A program made the position numbers and the translations under genes. Below the pieces are notes generated by a model. That model made no database searches. It was not told the origin of the DNA and saw only the letters and a list, made by a program, of their open reading frames with translations. Below are positions 43,349 to 56,283 of a DNA stretch of 64,000 bases, one piece after another. Position 1 is the stretch's first letter, and each line of letters opens with the position of its first letter. The stretch is from Vandiemenella viatica (lineage: Eukaryota; Arthropoda; Insecta; Orthoptera; Morabidae). Location: assembly GCA_031002005.1 (NCBI GenBank), contig JARYHS010009186.1, positions 250,943,199-251,007,198 of the forward strand, in the 5' to 3' direction.

Positions 43349-44078
43349 TTCTGTGTGACGTAAGTGACTGTGGTATTGTAAGGAAATGCGTTATGAGATT
43401 ACATGGCTCTCTAAATGTTTTATATGATAAATGTTCAATAAAACTGAAATTCACACAGAGCTTGCCCACGTTGCTGATCTGCACACCATATTTTTCCGTC
43501 CCAGATATTCATGACGCTCTGGGTAGTTCTCGCCTGCTCTGTCGTGGACGGGACCGTATTTAGCCGTTTAGCGTCTTATCGACTCCGCGTCATAAACAAA
43601 CCGTGGGCGTGCTGTAACTGGAGACGCGGCCGCGGCGCGGCGCTGCTGTCGGGGCGTGTTCGAGCCTCGCTGGCATAACAATGAGCGGGCGTGCCCGAAC
43701 AATAAAACCCGCGTTGCTCTTTTGTCTCCTGATTGAGTCACCCTTTACGAGCCGCAGTCTGGTCCCCGCTTCTTCGCGTCCTCACCTTTTTCTTCGGCCC
43801 CCTTTTTTCCTCGCCTCTCTCGCGCCGCTCCTTTTCTGGAAAAGTGGTGCGCGGTTGGCGGAAGGCCATGGAAATCGGCGACCGCCTCAACGCTTTAAGC
43901 ACCCACTACGCCCCGACGACCAGAACCAAAGAGTGCAGCGGTGACTAGAGAGAAAATAAAGCTACAGCTGGTAGCTTCCAAGTGCACCAATGAACTGCAA
44001 TACCTGCGATTTTAGTTCAAACGTATTGTGTACCGTAACAGCACAATTTTCCCTCTCTTAATAACTTTTCATTACTTA
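43349..44078. other. unassigned, GC-rich 43540-43950
   Basis: A 400-bp GC/CpG-rich stretch with GCGGCCGCGGCGCGGCGCTG near 43627. Overlapping frames on the plus strand are compositional. No repeat signature; candidate regulatory or CpG-island-like patch. Confidence 0.35.
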
Positions 44079-45223
44079 CTAGCTCTTACCCACGACTTCG
44101 TACGCGTGGACTTAGAATTTCATTGCTAGAATTTGATATAGAAAGCTGTAAGTTACGTAAAATTTGTACGAAACAACACCGGTGAGGTGGATGGTTAACT
44201 GAGGCAGCTTCATTGTGAGCGACAAATTCATGGGTTCTAATAACTTCAGCTGCTCGTTCTCTACTAGAGATACACCTTAGGTCTGGTTTACGCATGCAAG
44301 ATATGTAAAAAAATAAGAAAAAATAAACTGATGCCATAAACCTTTAGGCAGACACAGAGTAATAGTACAGCGCAGCGCAAATTGAAATCTATACTAAATA
44401 ATGAGTTCAGCCTGAAAACGAAAATTACCAACCCTACACTAACTGACTGCGAGAGAAGCAGAGGTTGAGCGACCGATATAAGATTACAGACTTACACACG
44501 CTATCCGTCTGTCTATCAACATTCGATAAGTTAGTAACATTTCATGACTAAAACTGTTATTCATACCGAAAAACGTGCCCTTCCTAAAGATACAAAGTAT
44601 TTCCTTGTCAAATTCCATCAATATCGATATAGTCATTAACTTGTCAAAACGTAACAAAACGACAGAGGCTTTATTTCGTTTTTTTAATACATTAGTGTAG
44701 ATCACATAAAAACTGAATGCGAGAGAAACAAAGCCTGAGGGACCAATTTATCGTAGAAAAGTAAACAAGTACGGCGTTGTTCGGCAGCCTACGAATTGCT
44801 ACACATTCGACCCCTGAATTTGGGACACCTATAATTTAACATAGAATGCTAACTATGGGACGTCCATGCTTGGGTCATAGGACCAAACACAATTCTTAAA
44901 AATTCTTACTCCTACCTGGATTTGAACTGCAGACCGCACTACGCACTTTGGAAAACAAGAGCCTTTACAAGTGATCTATCAAGCCGCTATTCTACGCAGC
45001 GATAGAGAGACTTACACGTAGTCTATCACCGTTCAGTCAGTTTTTCTAAATTTCATGCCGGTATATATTAGTTATAAAGTGAAATGTATCTAATGTCCTT
45101 CCTAATGGTAAATAATATCTCTTTGTCAAATTTCATGAAGATCAGATTAGCCTTTTAGCCCTGAAAACGTAACAAACAGGCAGAGAGACAGAGTTATCTT
45201 CGCATTTATAATATTAGTATAGA
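44079..45223 (-). mobile_element. Helitron-like element (TC...CTAG), 1145 bp, internally duplicated
   Basis: The minus strand starts TCTATACTAATATTATAAAT (45223) and ends with a GTACGAAGTCGTGGGTAAGA stretch and CTAG (44079-44082). The neighbouring bases are A before and T after, as for Helitrons. Internal units CACACGCTATCCGTCTG...TTGTCAAATTYCAT occur twice (44498-44660, 45010-45175), so part of the element is duplicated in tandem. Non-coding. The 3' hairpin is imperfect, so the class call is probable rather than certain. Confidence 0.6.
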
Positions 45224-47721
45224 TTTACGATACTATGATCACTCTGTGTGATTTACAATGTCTTAGTTGGCAAATTATTGGACACACACTAATCATTTTG
45301 CAACCAGATAATATCCGTACAGGTTCCATACCCATAGGTAGACGGAACGTGTTTTGTTCACCCAAAATAGAATGTCATATATATAAACTTATATATCTCG
45401 GGGTTCTTAAAGAAATAAAGGGGGATAAAAAAAACATTACCGAGGGTATTTCATTAGAGGAAGAAGTGACTGCTCAGTTGCTGGATCTACCTGTCCTCAA
45501 ATACCACTGAAGTAAATTTATGTGTTATGCTGTATAAGAGAAAAACCAAGAGAGGAATACAAAGTATATCTTCTATATACCAGGGCAGAGTTGTATACTA
45601 CTAACTATTAAAGGGTGATTGTAATGACTTAAAAGCATAAACTCATCCAAACAAATGGAAAAAATTATTCGATTTTAAGTCAATAAACACTGGAGTTCAT
45701 AGATGACAGTATTATCAATGAGGCATAAATGGAAACTTGTTCCTTGCCGTATTGCTTATCATAACGATAATGCTGTGTGTGAAATGTGTGTGTAAAGGTA
45801 TGTAGAAACAGTTAGAAGGTTTTGTGGAATTTATAATTTTAAATTATACTCATTTTATTTTGACAAAAAATTAGCGAATTTCGTAAAATACGTCCAGTCA
45901 TATCACTCCGACAGTCACAGATAATATTTACGCTATTTGACCTATGTTGCATTAAATATAAGGATTGTCTTAGTTAAAATACTAATATCTTTTTTTCCTA
46001 AAAATCAGGTGCATTGCCGCCATTAGTGTAAATAACCAATGCTAATTTCCGCCTAGGAAAGGCTTATTTCCTTTTGTGAGTATGTTCGTTTAAACTGAAA
46101 ATATCCCTTAAAAAATTAAACTCTCATTGATATCCACACACTTTTGAGGAACGTGGGCCTTTTTCCTCAACAGCTATGCAAACTATCAGGCTAAAACGTA
46201 TGCTAACCGATGACAAAAGCTATGACTATATGTGCTCTTGTGGTTAAGATTTGTTTCAAGCTTGCAAGTTGCAAAGAACGAAAAAATTTCCAAATCTTAC
46301 TACTTTGGAGGTTCTATCATCAAGAATATAGTAACATATGGGGATAAAAGATATCCAGTATCCCATGATATACATTAACTCCAGGTGAAGTTTCAAATTG
46401 ATCCATTAATTTCTGCGTCGTACGAAGACAGAGAGACATAAATTTTAAAATTTACGGTTTTGATCTCTGTAACATACTGGGCTATGTTATAATGTGGATA
46501 AAGAGTATTCTATATGTCATAAACTATGATTGTCTGCAATTTAGTTAAAATCTGTATATTAGATTTTGCGTGATACGCACACAGGAAGACAAAAACACAG
46601 ACAGAAATTCCAAAATTTAAAAGTTTGTCAACTTTGTCAACAGTAGTGTAATTACTCTTGTTGAAGTAAATTTCATATACACTCAAAACTTTTCTGAAAT
46701 TGTATTATATAGAATAGATTAAAGGAACGGAATAGTTATTTTTGCACTATTTCCTTTAACTCTATTTCAATACACTCAGGAATCGAAGCATAAATTTCAG
46801 ATCCTCTTCGAGAGGAAGGGATGCCTAACTGATACTTTTTTCCTCACTGATTCTGTCACCAAGGGCAACGTGGTCACCACAGGTGGTCATTGTCAATCGT
46901 GAGGGAGGGATTGGGGGGGGGGGGGGGAGGAAATTAGTTCCCATCCGAAGTCTAACCTGGTCTATCAGGTCCTGCGTATCAAATGGATTTGAGGAAAGTG
47001 TTGTGTCTGCAAAATGTGTAACTTTGTGTGTTCTGTGTTTTTGTTACTTAAATGCGTATTGTGAGGCGCATGGTTTCACTAATCCTTTTTTACAATTACC
47101 GATTAGATTCTCGTAGTAGGACGTAGATCTTCTGTCAACTGAAGAACACCCTATAAAATTATATTGTCTTTTAATTTTTAAGCGTTTTGAATTTAGTAAT
47201 ATTTACACTAGTACTTCCGTTTTCATTGGTATTTACTTAGATACTTCTGCTCCTTGTATTAAACGTTTATTTACACGATTAACAATATGATCCACACTTC
47301 CTGTAGTCTTAACAATTTATATACAGACTTCATATATTAACAGTCCTCATTCTGGACGTTTCTGACGTAAATCTTATTTTTATTAAACCGCAGTTCATCT
47401 AACTTAGATTTTTTTCAACAATGCTACACAATCTCTGACTTGAGCTCCAGTGATCATTTCTGCCGCTCGTTAACCAAAGATAATACAGCCTCCCCCCTCC
47501 CCCCCCCCCCCCCCCCCACACACACACCACTGCTTATTGTCTTAGCCAGGCTTGGAAATGCGGGTTAAATAAATAATTAACTCTGGACTCACAGATATTA
47601 AATCGTAAAAAGCATATCGCTGGATAATAGATATTGTTAAACAATCGACAGCACAAATTCGTAAACAACCAGCAACGCCAGTCTCCAGCGGATCACAATC
47701 TGTAGTAGATTTGGCAGACGG
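45224..47721. other. unassigned AT-rich region
   Basis: No gene or element recognised. Poly-G at 46911-46927 and a C-rich plus CA-repeat tract at 47490-47527 are simple repeats. Confidence 0.35.
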
Positions 47722-47758
47722 CCCCTGATGAAGACCTAAGCCGTGGTCAAAACGTCGG
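47722..47758 (+). ncRNA. hammerhead-like motif 9
   Basis: CTGATGA at 47725-47731, stem II GACC/GGTC, then AAAAC (47749-47753) where GAAAC is expected, then GTC. Stem I CCC/GGG. The G-to-A change removes a conserved core residue, so activity is unlikely. No neighbouring Penelope protein remnant was seen. Confidence 0.45.
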
Positions 47759-50700
47759 GAAGAAGAAGAAGCAGGAGTGTTTTAATGAAGAATTAATCTC
47801 GTAAGCAAATTATATTATACACTACATCAAGTTTTCACTGAACTATGGGACCTGTTATAAGAAGTGACGAATAAATTAATTGTTTTTGGCTTCGCGTGAC
47901 GGGTCAATTTTTCTCTCGGTGGTGAACCTGCCAATGGCTTCCGTAGTCGATCCGACGGCTGGACATGAGGGCTTACGGCTGTTCCTCACGGGTCAGTTTT
48001 TTGCCGCCCTGTCCCAGTGGACAGACAGTCAACACTCATTCAGACATCACTATCGGCAGCCATCAGTCAGACGATAGGGAGGGGAGCAATACGACCAGCT
48101 TGGAGACAAGGAGTCCTACAAACACTACAAATACACTCAGAATACATTACTTAAGGCATTTATCTTGTTTAAGCTCGATTTATGCACATCATTTTATTAC
48201 TGAACTTATTTGTTGCCAATGTAACATATATATATTGAACATTCACATCACATAATATTGACAAGTAACCGAAATCCAGTCACAGGAGCCGAAGCACATA
48301 CTTTATCTCATTTCTCACTCCTAACTCTTCCCAAAAATTGCTGCCTCCAATGAGTCCTCCAAAATTTGATTATATTTGGTTGCTACGCTTGTATACAGAC
48401 CTTAATTTTTAAGGTTGATATAAAGTCCGAAAAGTATGTATTTCTGTTCTGGACTATGAAACACACTACATTGTTTTTAAATGTGAAAATCTCTTGAAAT
48501 CGTAAAGTACCATTTCTATTAATAAAATATTTTTAATAGATGTCCTGTCAATTAAATCGAATTTGGACCTTAGCCATGTCCATACATTCTTTGCTATACC
48601 TCAAGTGATAAGGAGCAAACGTGTATCAGTGTTGTGATAAATTCATTCTTAGAAAGTTTATATCAGCGCCTTTTTCAGTAAATTGGGGGTTATTATAGTA
48701 TTAAGAACCATTTAAGTAAGCTCGGAATTAGATATCCAAATTCTGTTATCATCCTGTACCAGTAATATCTACAGAAAAATAATGACGATTTTTAAACATA
48801 GATGTATTTTAATTTAAATTTTATCTTCTACAAATCTGTACCGTACCGTGCCTGTTTGTTTGAAATAACTTACAATCTACGGTATGTCTTATGAATGTGT
48901 GAACGGGCAGCGGAGTAAGAAACGATAATCTACTCTTAAGTAAACAGATGCACACAAAAGATTCTTAATACAACCCCGACCAGAGATTGCACACAACATC
49001 CAAAAGAATAGAATATTCTAAAATTTCTTAATAACACAATGCTAATTATTTTTTGTCCCTTCCCACTATTCCTTATTTTTACCATTAAGAAAAGTTTGCC
49101 AGTTCACGAGATTGTGATTTTCCTTTATTTCTCCGAAATGCGAACCCGCGATCACGAAATTATTAAACCTAAGGCTGAAGAATTTACAGTAATAATTCAC
49201 GTATTTATCTATATGCTTATACACGACACTATTCTTCGTCTCCCGCATTTCGAGGAATTTTTGCTGTTTGAATGTTTTGGATTTGACTTAAAATACTCTC
49301 CGGTAATTTCTTCTATGGTGATGGAAAAATTTCTGCTCAAACAATTTGTGAAAAACACGGATAGATTGCGGGCACGAAATAACAAAAACGTATTTCATTG
49401 TTTACGTTAAATGCTTTAAAAATGGTCTATTAGACATTACAGATAATCCCAACATAAATTCCTGCTCTAAATCGATACTGCATTATATTACGTTAATATG
49501 TACGAAACATTTAAATGATACATTTCAGAAAGGTGTAGGTGCTCCTAAAATGAGAAATTAGTTATAAGAAAGAAAACTTCTTACGTATCGTTTAAAGTTT
49601 CTTCCTCGTCTAGTTATAATTGTTAAATGAAAATAAAAACCCCACCGGACACGCCGCTAGGAGTTATACACTATGCAGAGATTGTAATAAATGATCAAGA
49701 CAAGTAATAAAATTTACCAACGTTTCTACTTTACAAACTCTTGTAACAGTATATCCCATAGAATAAAAAATATTTAACATCAAATACAACGTTATCGATC
49801 GTTCTTTAACCTTTCATACTGACCTTCGAAAACATATACACTTTTTTTGTTCTAATTTCCCCTTTGGTATCAGGTTCTGGACAGATCTAGAAATTCTTCT
49901 GGCATATTTTAGTATTTTCAATATTTGTCTTTTTGCATACTCTTCCTCCTCTGCTGCCGACATTAACTTTTTTGACTTTTGTTTTGTGACTTTGGTTTTG
50001 CTGTAGTTACTTCTTATTCAGTAATATTCAGCATACTAAAGCATTTTAATAACTGAAGGTATTATTGTCCGTCATTATACAACTGCTGTCAACATTCATA
50101 TCAGTTTATTTAAATAGTTGCGTCAGGTTTAGTAGGGATATGTTTTGTGATACAGTCATATTTATTTGGATAGTATCTGTATACACTGCTGGGTACAGTG
50201 CCGTAGCGTTGCTCGCTAGGTGCGGTGACGGCAGATGTTTCGGTCCGGTGGTTACTGTAGACTGCCCTGCCACCTGGTGGACAGATTGGAGCCCTGCGAG
50301 ATGGATGGAGTCCTAGCTAAACACCGTGTCGACGCGCTGACAAATGGAGAGCGGCCCCGTAAAAAACGGACTCCCGTGTCGGCGAGTGGAGTGGCGACTA
50401 ATGAAGTGTGTGTGCGAGGCGGAACAGTCGCCCCGGACCTCTGCAGGGGCAGGGGAACCGACTAGCCCGATCATACAGGCGGTGCCCACAATCAGCAAGT
50501 ACCATCACTTTAAATAAATCTCATGATGACATGGTAACATTTAAAACTATGGCTCTCACCATAAATGGTTATACTACCACCAAACCAAGAAACGTTTAGT
50601 TTACGAAGCGTTTTTTGGGCTACTAATAAATATATTTATTGCAATGACGTTGATCAACGTAAAGAATAATCCTTCGGCTCAAATAACAGCAATGTAATAT

Positions 50701-52163
50701 AATTATTCACAAATTGTTTCAATAAATAAAATTGGGTAAAACTAAGGAGATGTCTACTCAGACTGCGAGCTCATTTTGAAAGCAACAGAAATCACGCCGA
50801 GAGTGGAGCCAATACGTTGATGAAATATAATTATTAATAATATGTATGACATCCAATAAGTTGGTTATTTGGTCAAATGGTGAACTAGAACCATGATTTC
50901 TACAAGAAGTTAGTTTCACACAAAATTATACTCAATTTATTTAGTCTTCTGGCTTATACAAGGCCGGGTATAGTTAAAGTTACGTTAAGACAACAAACAA
51001 GCAATACCCGGCATTTACAATCCGCCGGATAAAAGCAAACATAAAACTGATTTAGATATCTCAGTGATTTTGCAAAGTCAACATGTTTTAAAGTGGCATC
51101 ACAGGCCAAAAACTTAAAGTTAAGATTTACAAAAGAATCCCAGGTGTGCCGTTTAAAGTTAAAAGCATCGTTTGAATTTAAAACAATGAGCAAGATGCTT
51201 CGAATTTGAAGTTAAGAATATGAAACGTTGGATAGCTCAGTAATTGTTATGATGGGAGCAGAGTCTTATCTCAGGAGCCGTTTACGGGTTAGCAAGCCTC
51301 GTTAAAACCCAATGGAACTGTGGACCTATGCGTCGGTACTTTACCGTAATCGCATCTTCTCGACGAGGTGTGACACGCTCTGTGCCACTGCTGCAACGAA
51401 TGCCAGATATGTCCGCGCTAGCACATCAGCTTACAATCTCTGACAGGTGGACCGCTCAGCTACCAGCCCATCTGAGCCAGACTATGCGACCAGACACAGT
51501 CACTGATCAACGGCTAAGGGCGTGTCGGGTGACACGTCCGCACTGTAGCTCGTCTCGGCAGCAAGTGAAGTCGAATATGGCGTCGTGTCCTCTTGTCGCG
51601 GCAAAGCCAGCTTTCCTCTCCCCGCACATGGAACAGAAGCCTTGAATTAACAAATGTGAACCCCTGTATCCGTTCACGATTGGTGCATCGATATATGTCC
51701 ATCATCACGTGCTTCGTGTCGTCGCTAACATTTGCAACCCGTTCCCGCACATTTTGCTTGACCTTGTGGGGGCACTGGGAAGGGATGAGGTCAGTACACT
51801 CGGCAGGTAACGGTTCCCGCGCGCCACCCCTTTGTGAGCGAAGGCGTCAGCATGTCGGGGACACTGGGCATTGACACTGAGCATTGTCCCGTTCTCTGAA
51901 CGTTCAAAACTGCAGTTCCAACTTCCCAAATTTAATATTTTCTGAATGGCAAGTTTTGCACAGAAATTAAATCATATAACAATAAATATGGCTGCCCGGG
52001 TTTAATACATAATTATTCACCTATAAATTGACCCTAATATTTATAATATTTACAATTTAGATAAATGAATATTACAAGGAAAATCTGAATATTAATTAAT
52101 TATTTATTAATATTCATTGTTGATGACTCTGTGATACCACAATATATATATATATATATATAT
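47759..52163. other. unassigned region with two GC-rich patches
   Basis: AT-rich except 50200-50480 and 51330-51890, which are GC/CpG-rich. Open frames there overlap on both strands. AT microsatellite at 52143-52162. No gene or mobile element recognised. Confidence 0.35.
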
Positions 52164-52735
52164 GAGGGTAAGTCAATTATTATCCGCAATTTAGTTGTAT
52201 TTTTGTTTATGTTGGTACCACTGTCGTGTTGCGTAGCTAACGCATGCGTGGTTTAATTACTGTTATGTCTGTGCAGGTTTGATGCTTCTAGGTTAGTTCC
52301 GTTATCGCTGGCCTGCCATTTACCAGGGTTGCTCCGCTTTCTGTTTGCACCAAAGAAGAGCAACGTTCAGTGATCCGTTTTTGTGGTCGGAACGTGTATG
52401 AGGGGTCAAAACTCATCGAAGACTTTCGGTACGGTACGGGAACCGTGTATAGTCCTGACCTTGCCCCTTCTGACTACCACTTGTTTGGTCCTCTCAGAGA
52501 GGCATTAAGGGGTCGTCGATTTACCTCGGACGAAACAGTGAAAGAAGCGGTGCATTCCTGGATCGCAGTTCAACCGAAAACCTTCTTTTATGAGGGTGAC
52601 AGGAAACTTGTGCAACGATGGACCAAGTGCGTTGAAATGCAAGAGGACTACGCTGAAAAATGATGTACATGTAAGTTTCCTATTTGTACTGAAATAAAAT
52701 TTATAACTGCATTGTATATATTCTTTTCCATAAGA
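52162..52735 (+). pseudogene. mariner, internally deleted (N- joined to C-terminus)
   Basis: It starts with TGAGGGTAAGTCAATTATTA next to an AT microsatellite. The frame at 52340-52660 has KEEQRSVIRF (start of the N-terminal helix-turn-helix) and, about 30 codons later, YSPDLAPSDYHLFGPLREAL (the third catalytic Asp region), RGRRFTSDETVKEAV, QPKTFFYEGDRKLVQRWTKC. The first two catalytic Asp regions (HDNA and TGDE-like) are deleted, so no activity is possible. The right inverted repeat was not found. One frame slip near the junction. Confidence 0.8.
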
Positions 52736-53530
52736 TAATGCAGTGGAAGTAGTTCTTATGGGTACTATTTAGAGGTGAAAATCTTCTTTTTTATATAGGC
52801 TTAGCCAATTTCGAGACGTCCTATATCCGAACATTAATTTTCCACTATTAGACATCGCTGATAGTACGTCTCATACGGTGTAGTCGTTAATTTTTCACTA
52901 GTATTTCAGGAATGAATTCATTAGCGTTTGTGTCTTAATGCAGCCTGGACTACAGTGAAACGTAACCATAGCGCACGATATTGCGGATTTCCAATTTCTA
53001 CGTCGTATCTATCACTAGTACTGTCGTCCAGGCTGCATTACAACCTAAACGCAAAGGGCTATCAACGAAAACATATTTTATAAATATTTTATTCCTTATG
53101 CATGATTTTGATAGCAATTTCAGCCACGGGAGGAAATACGGAAGAATGGAAAGAAATATAAATCAATGGATGCTGGACTAACAAACCGAAGAATAGCTTC
53201 TACGGTGTTTCTCTTTAAATCGAGTGCGTTTCCAGTCCAATTTTATTACTCAGTAAACGATTAGTAACTATAATAAGCGGATTAACAAATAAAATACGGA
53301 GCCAATAAGCTACTGACTGCTGTACGTAGCGACAAATCGCAAGCGGCCATTATCCACGAATAGTAGCAATAAAAACTACACCTTCTGCTTTCTTTTGTGG
53401 ATGGTTCACCCAAAATAAATAACTAAGTTACTTGTCAGGATGTCTGACTTCAATTGCTACCGAAATGAACTCGTAATTCGAATGGACTTGTCCTTGGTTC
53501 TGCCCATAAAATTTCCTACAATACTTTATG
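52736..53530. other. unassigned, includes a 27-bp inverted repeat
   Basis: AT-rich. 52926-53051 contains inverted arms TAATGCAGCCTGGAC and GTCCAGGCTGCATTA, extended by GCGTTT/AAACGC, around a 70-bp centre. No element terminus or gene recognised. Confidence 0.4.
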
Positions 53531-53536
53531 AGAGCG

Positions 53537-53800
53537 ACTTGGTGCCTCAGTGGTTAAGGTATCTGACGGGAAATGTAAAGGTCTCCGTTTCGAATCCCTG
53601 TCTCGCCGGGGATTTTCATAGGCCCTAAACCCGACCTTCACCTGTGGCACAGTTTGCTGTGTAATGCGAAGTACGCAAGAACTCTTCCGTGGTTCGGATT
53701 CCGCGTTACAGTAGGCATCCTCTAGGGCTAGTTGTACCACTGATGTGTACACAATCCTACACATCCACAGCAAATTCAAGCCAAACAATGGTTCAACGTG
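53537..53800 (+). repeat. possible third SINE family copy
   Basis: TGGTGCCTCAGTGGTTAAGG (A-box-like) and GTTTCGAATCCCTG (B-box-like) at about 53540 and 53587 are in tRNA-like spacing. About 200 bp of unrelated body follow. No second copy in the window and no target duplication seen, so it could be a decayed tRNA pseudogene. Confidence 0.4.
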
Positions 53801-55130
53801 TTCCTAGTTGGCCCAAACGAACATACATACATTCAGTTTATGAGATGATTAGAGACATCTTTCTTTCTTAATATGCTGTTTAATATCTACTATGTGATGT
53901 ATATTGACAACACCGCATTATCAGCTGTTGCTGCCTGATATCGCGCTTGATAACCTAATGTCACTACCGGTAATAACACATTCCTCATAAATGGATGATT
54001 CGATTTGTTAGGATGGCATGAATCTTGCCAAATTCTGATGTTGGTAGAAAAGTGCGTTGAGAAGTATGAACACTAGTTTTCCTAACATATTTCATACCCT
54101 TGAACAAACAAGGCTATATTTTTATTTCCAATAGTTTCCCATCTCTTATGCAAAAATCCTTAAAATACTATCACAGCATATATAAATGTAGCGCTTTCTC
54201 AATGGGTGTGTTTATAATGGCGTCACGGAAAACTGCTAGAAATATCTTAAAAGTGTTTTCATAGTTTGGAAGCTTACAATCAATCTTAAAATATGTGATA
54301 TACCTTCGTGACCAGGCATCGGAGTAGCCAGAGATAATCTGTACGTAACCCATGACATATCCATCAGAGATGATGTAAACAGCCAGCGGAGACAAACTCC
54401 ACTAAAGATAAACATTCCAAAAAGACTAAAATTTAGTAAAAAACATTTATGAAGTTTTTTGTGTAATTTTGTTTTTTTTTTTTTTTTAAAAGTGAGTTGT
54501 AAACTTTTCGCACGTGTGAGTGGGCTGTGAAAATTCACAACAAGACAGAAGAAAAATTTTACATAAGTAACGACCTACTAAATACTTTGGAATTTGCCAT
54601 CCATCAAAAACATTCACGGCCCCATAAGCCTTTTATTAATAAACTTGTAAATGTATCTTGTGTTTGATGCTTTCTTCGATTAAAGAGTAAGAAAAACATT
54701 TATCAGTTAAATTATTTCTTTTGCTATATCCTTTTAAACGACCAATCCCCGCGTAACCCAAAGGGGATGAGTTAGAGTAGAACTATTCCCACCGTAGTTT
54801 TAAAATATAATCAGAAACATGTGTACCAAATTTTTCAAAACAACCCCACCCATTCTTGAAGCAATACAAACAAATTAGTAAAAAGTGAAACACTCGCTGT
54901 ATGAATAATTTACAGGAAAAAAACAAAATCGCTCTACAATAACTGCATCATCTAAGATAAATCATAAAAATAAAGGATTAGTGAACAATATAATTCATAG
55001 TAAATTTAATAAATGCTATGTCATACGAGTGTTAAAATCCATCAAATACGCATTACTCACTACGAATATAATTTCACTTCCAAACCCCAGAGATTGTACC
55101 TGTGCAGTATGAGATCATAGCTTCAAGAAG
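53801..55130. other. unassigned AT-rich region
   Basis: No gene or element recognised. Confidence 0.3.
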
Positions 55131-55135
55131 CTCTC

Positions 55136-55560
55136 GTGAATTTTAGACAATTTACTTTTAATTTACGTACACCACCAGCCCAGAGACTAAAATCAAGGAA
55201 AAGCTTTCTGAGAACATCGCGGGTACTAATTGGGTCACCTGAAAAGGCAACAGTACAGTTGTGGAAAATGAAAGTTCCTAACATCTCGGGACCACTGACA
55301 GTTGCAGAGCGCTTGCCACCTGGTCACGCAGAAGACTGGAACGTCTGGCGGTCCTTAAATCGATTGCGAACAGGAGTGGGCAGGTCCAAGGAAAATCTTA
55401 TACCGATGCTACCAGTATTAAGTGCGAGTGTGGTGAGGACCAAACAATGAACCTTATGTTCGAGTGCCCTATGTGCCCATCATCCTGCAACAATGAAGAC
55501 CTGTTTCAAGCAACACACAATGCAATTGAGATTGCGAAGTACTGGGCTAAGTATGTTTAA
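55136..55560 (+). pseudogene. LINE C-terminus with CCHC-like knuckle
   Basis: LPPGHAEDWNVWRSLNRLRT then GVGRSKENLI (about 55310-55400); after a one-base frame change CECGEDQTMNLMFECPMCP (cysteine knuckle, near 55415-55485), then DLFQATHNAIEIAKYWAKYV and TAA. The combination W-x-x-LNRLRTG-GR-K-N and C-C-H-C-like residues is the C-terminal end of RTE/jockey-type LINEs. The short 3' tail has GAATAATAATAATTAAAT. Everything upstream is missing. Confidence 0.75.
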
Positions 55561-56017
55561 GGTAGTTGATTTGCACAATGTATTTAACTGGGTATTTTGA
55601 TGTTGGTGATACGAGAATAATAATAATTAAATATACCCATCTATGGGGTTAAAAGACTTAATAACTGAAGGACAGTTAGGGATCTAGGAATTTTCCGGGC
55701 CTGGGCAAAAACTGTTGATTGCCGCCTCGATTGTCGCCACCCTGACTGTCGCCCGTTGTTGCCACCATAAGCACTAGCTTTTGCTTTTAAAAAAATCGTC
55801 GCGACACAAATTGCCGCCCTTCGAACACGATTTGGCCGCCCCCCTGAAGTTACCGTTCGGGGTAAGTGTCTAGTTTTCGCTCCCCCCCCCCCACCACCCT
55901 CCCTTAGATCCGGTTCTGTTGAAGGAAGGAACAGGTGGTGGCCATGTTGTTTTTACGGAAGTAAACTAGTTGGTATTACATGCTTGGTGTTTCTCGCTAA
56001 GCGTCAAGAATTTCATT
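55561..56017. other. unassigned sequence
   Basis: No gene or element recognised. Poly-C at 55880-55892. Confidence 0.3.
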
Positions 56018-56283
56018 TATTGCTTGACCGAGAGTGGTGGGTGAGCGGTTAACCCTCTAGCCTCGCATTCGGGAGGGCACCGGTTTGAATCCCCGTCCGG
56101 GCATCCAGACTTGGTTTTCCATTGTTTCCCCAAATCACTACAGGCGAATGCCGGGATGCTTCTTTCAAAAAGACCATTGCTGAATTCCTTCCCGTTCCTT
56201 GTCCCCAGTCTAATCCTTCCTCCAATGACCTCGACGTTGACGAGTCGTAAAGCCATAAGTAAATATATTTATATATATTGCTT
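56018..56283 (+). mobile_element. SINE1 copy, 8-bp TSD
   Basis: TATTGCTT at 56018-56025 and 56276-56283 brackets 56026-56275. The head GACCGAGAGTGGTGGGTGAG is complete. The B box is GGTTTGAATCC (one change). Tail ACGTTGACGAGTCGTAAAGC plus ATAAGTAAATAT. Confidence 0.85.

Noticed and set aside
49039..49410. 123-codon frame in AT-rich DNA
   Set aside because: No recognisable domain or neighbouring signal; its length is not exceptional for a window of this size.
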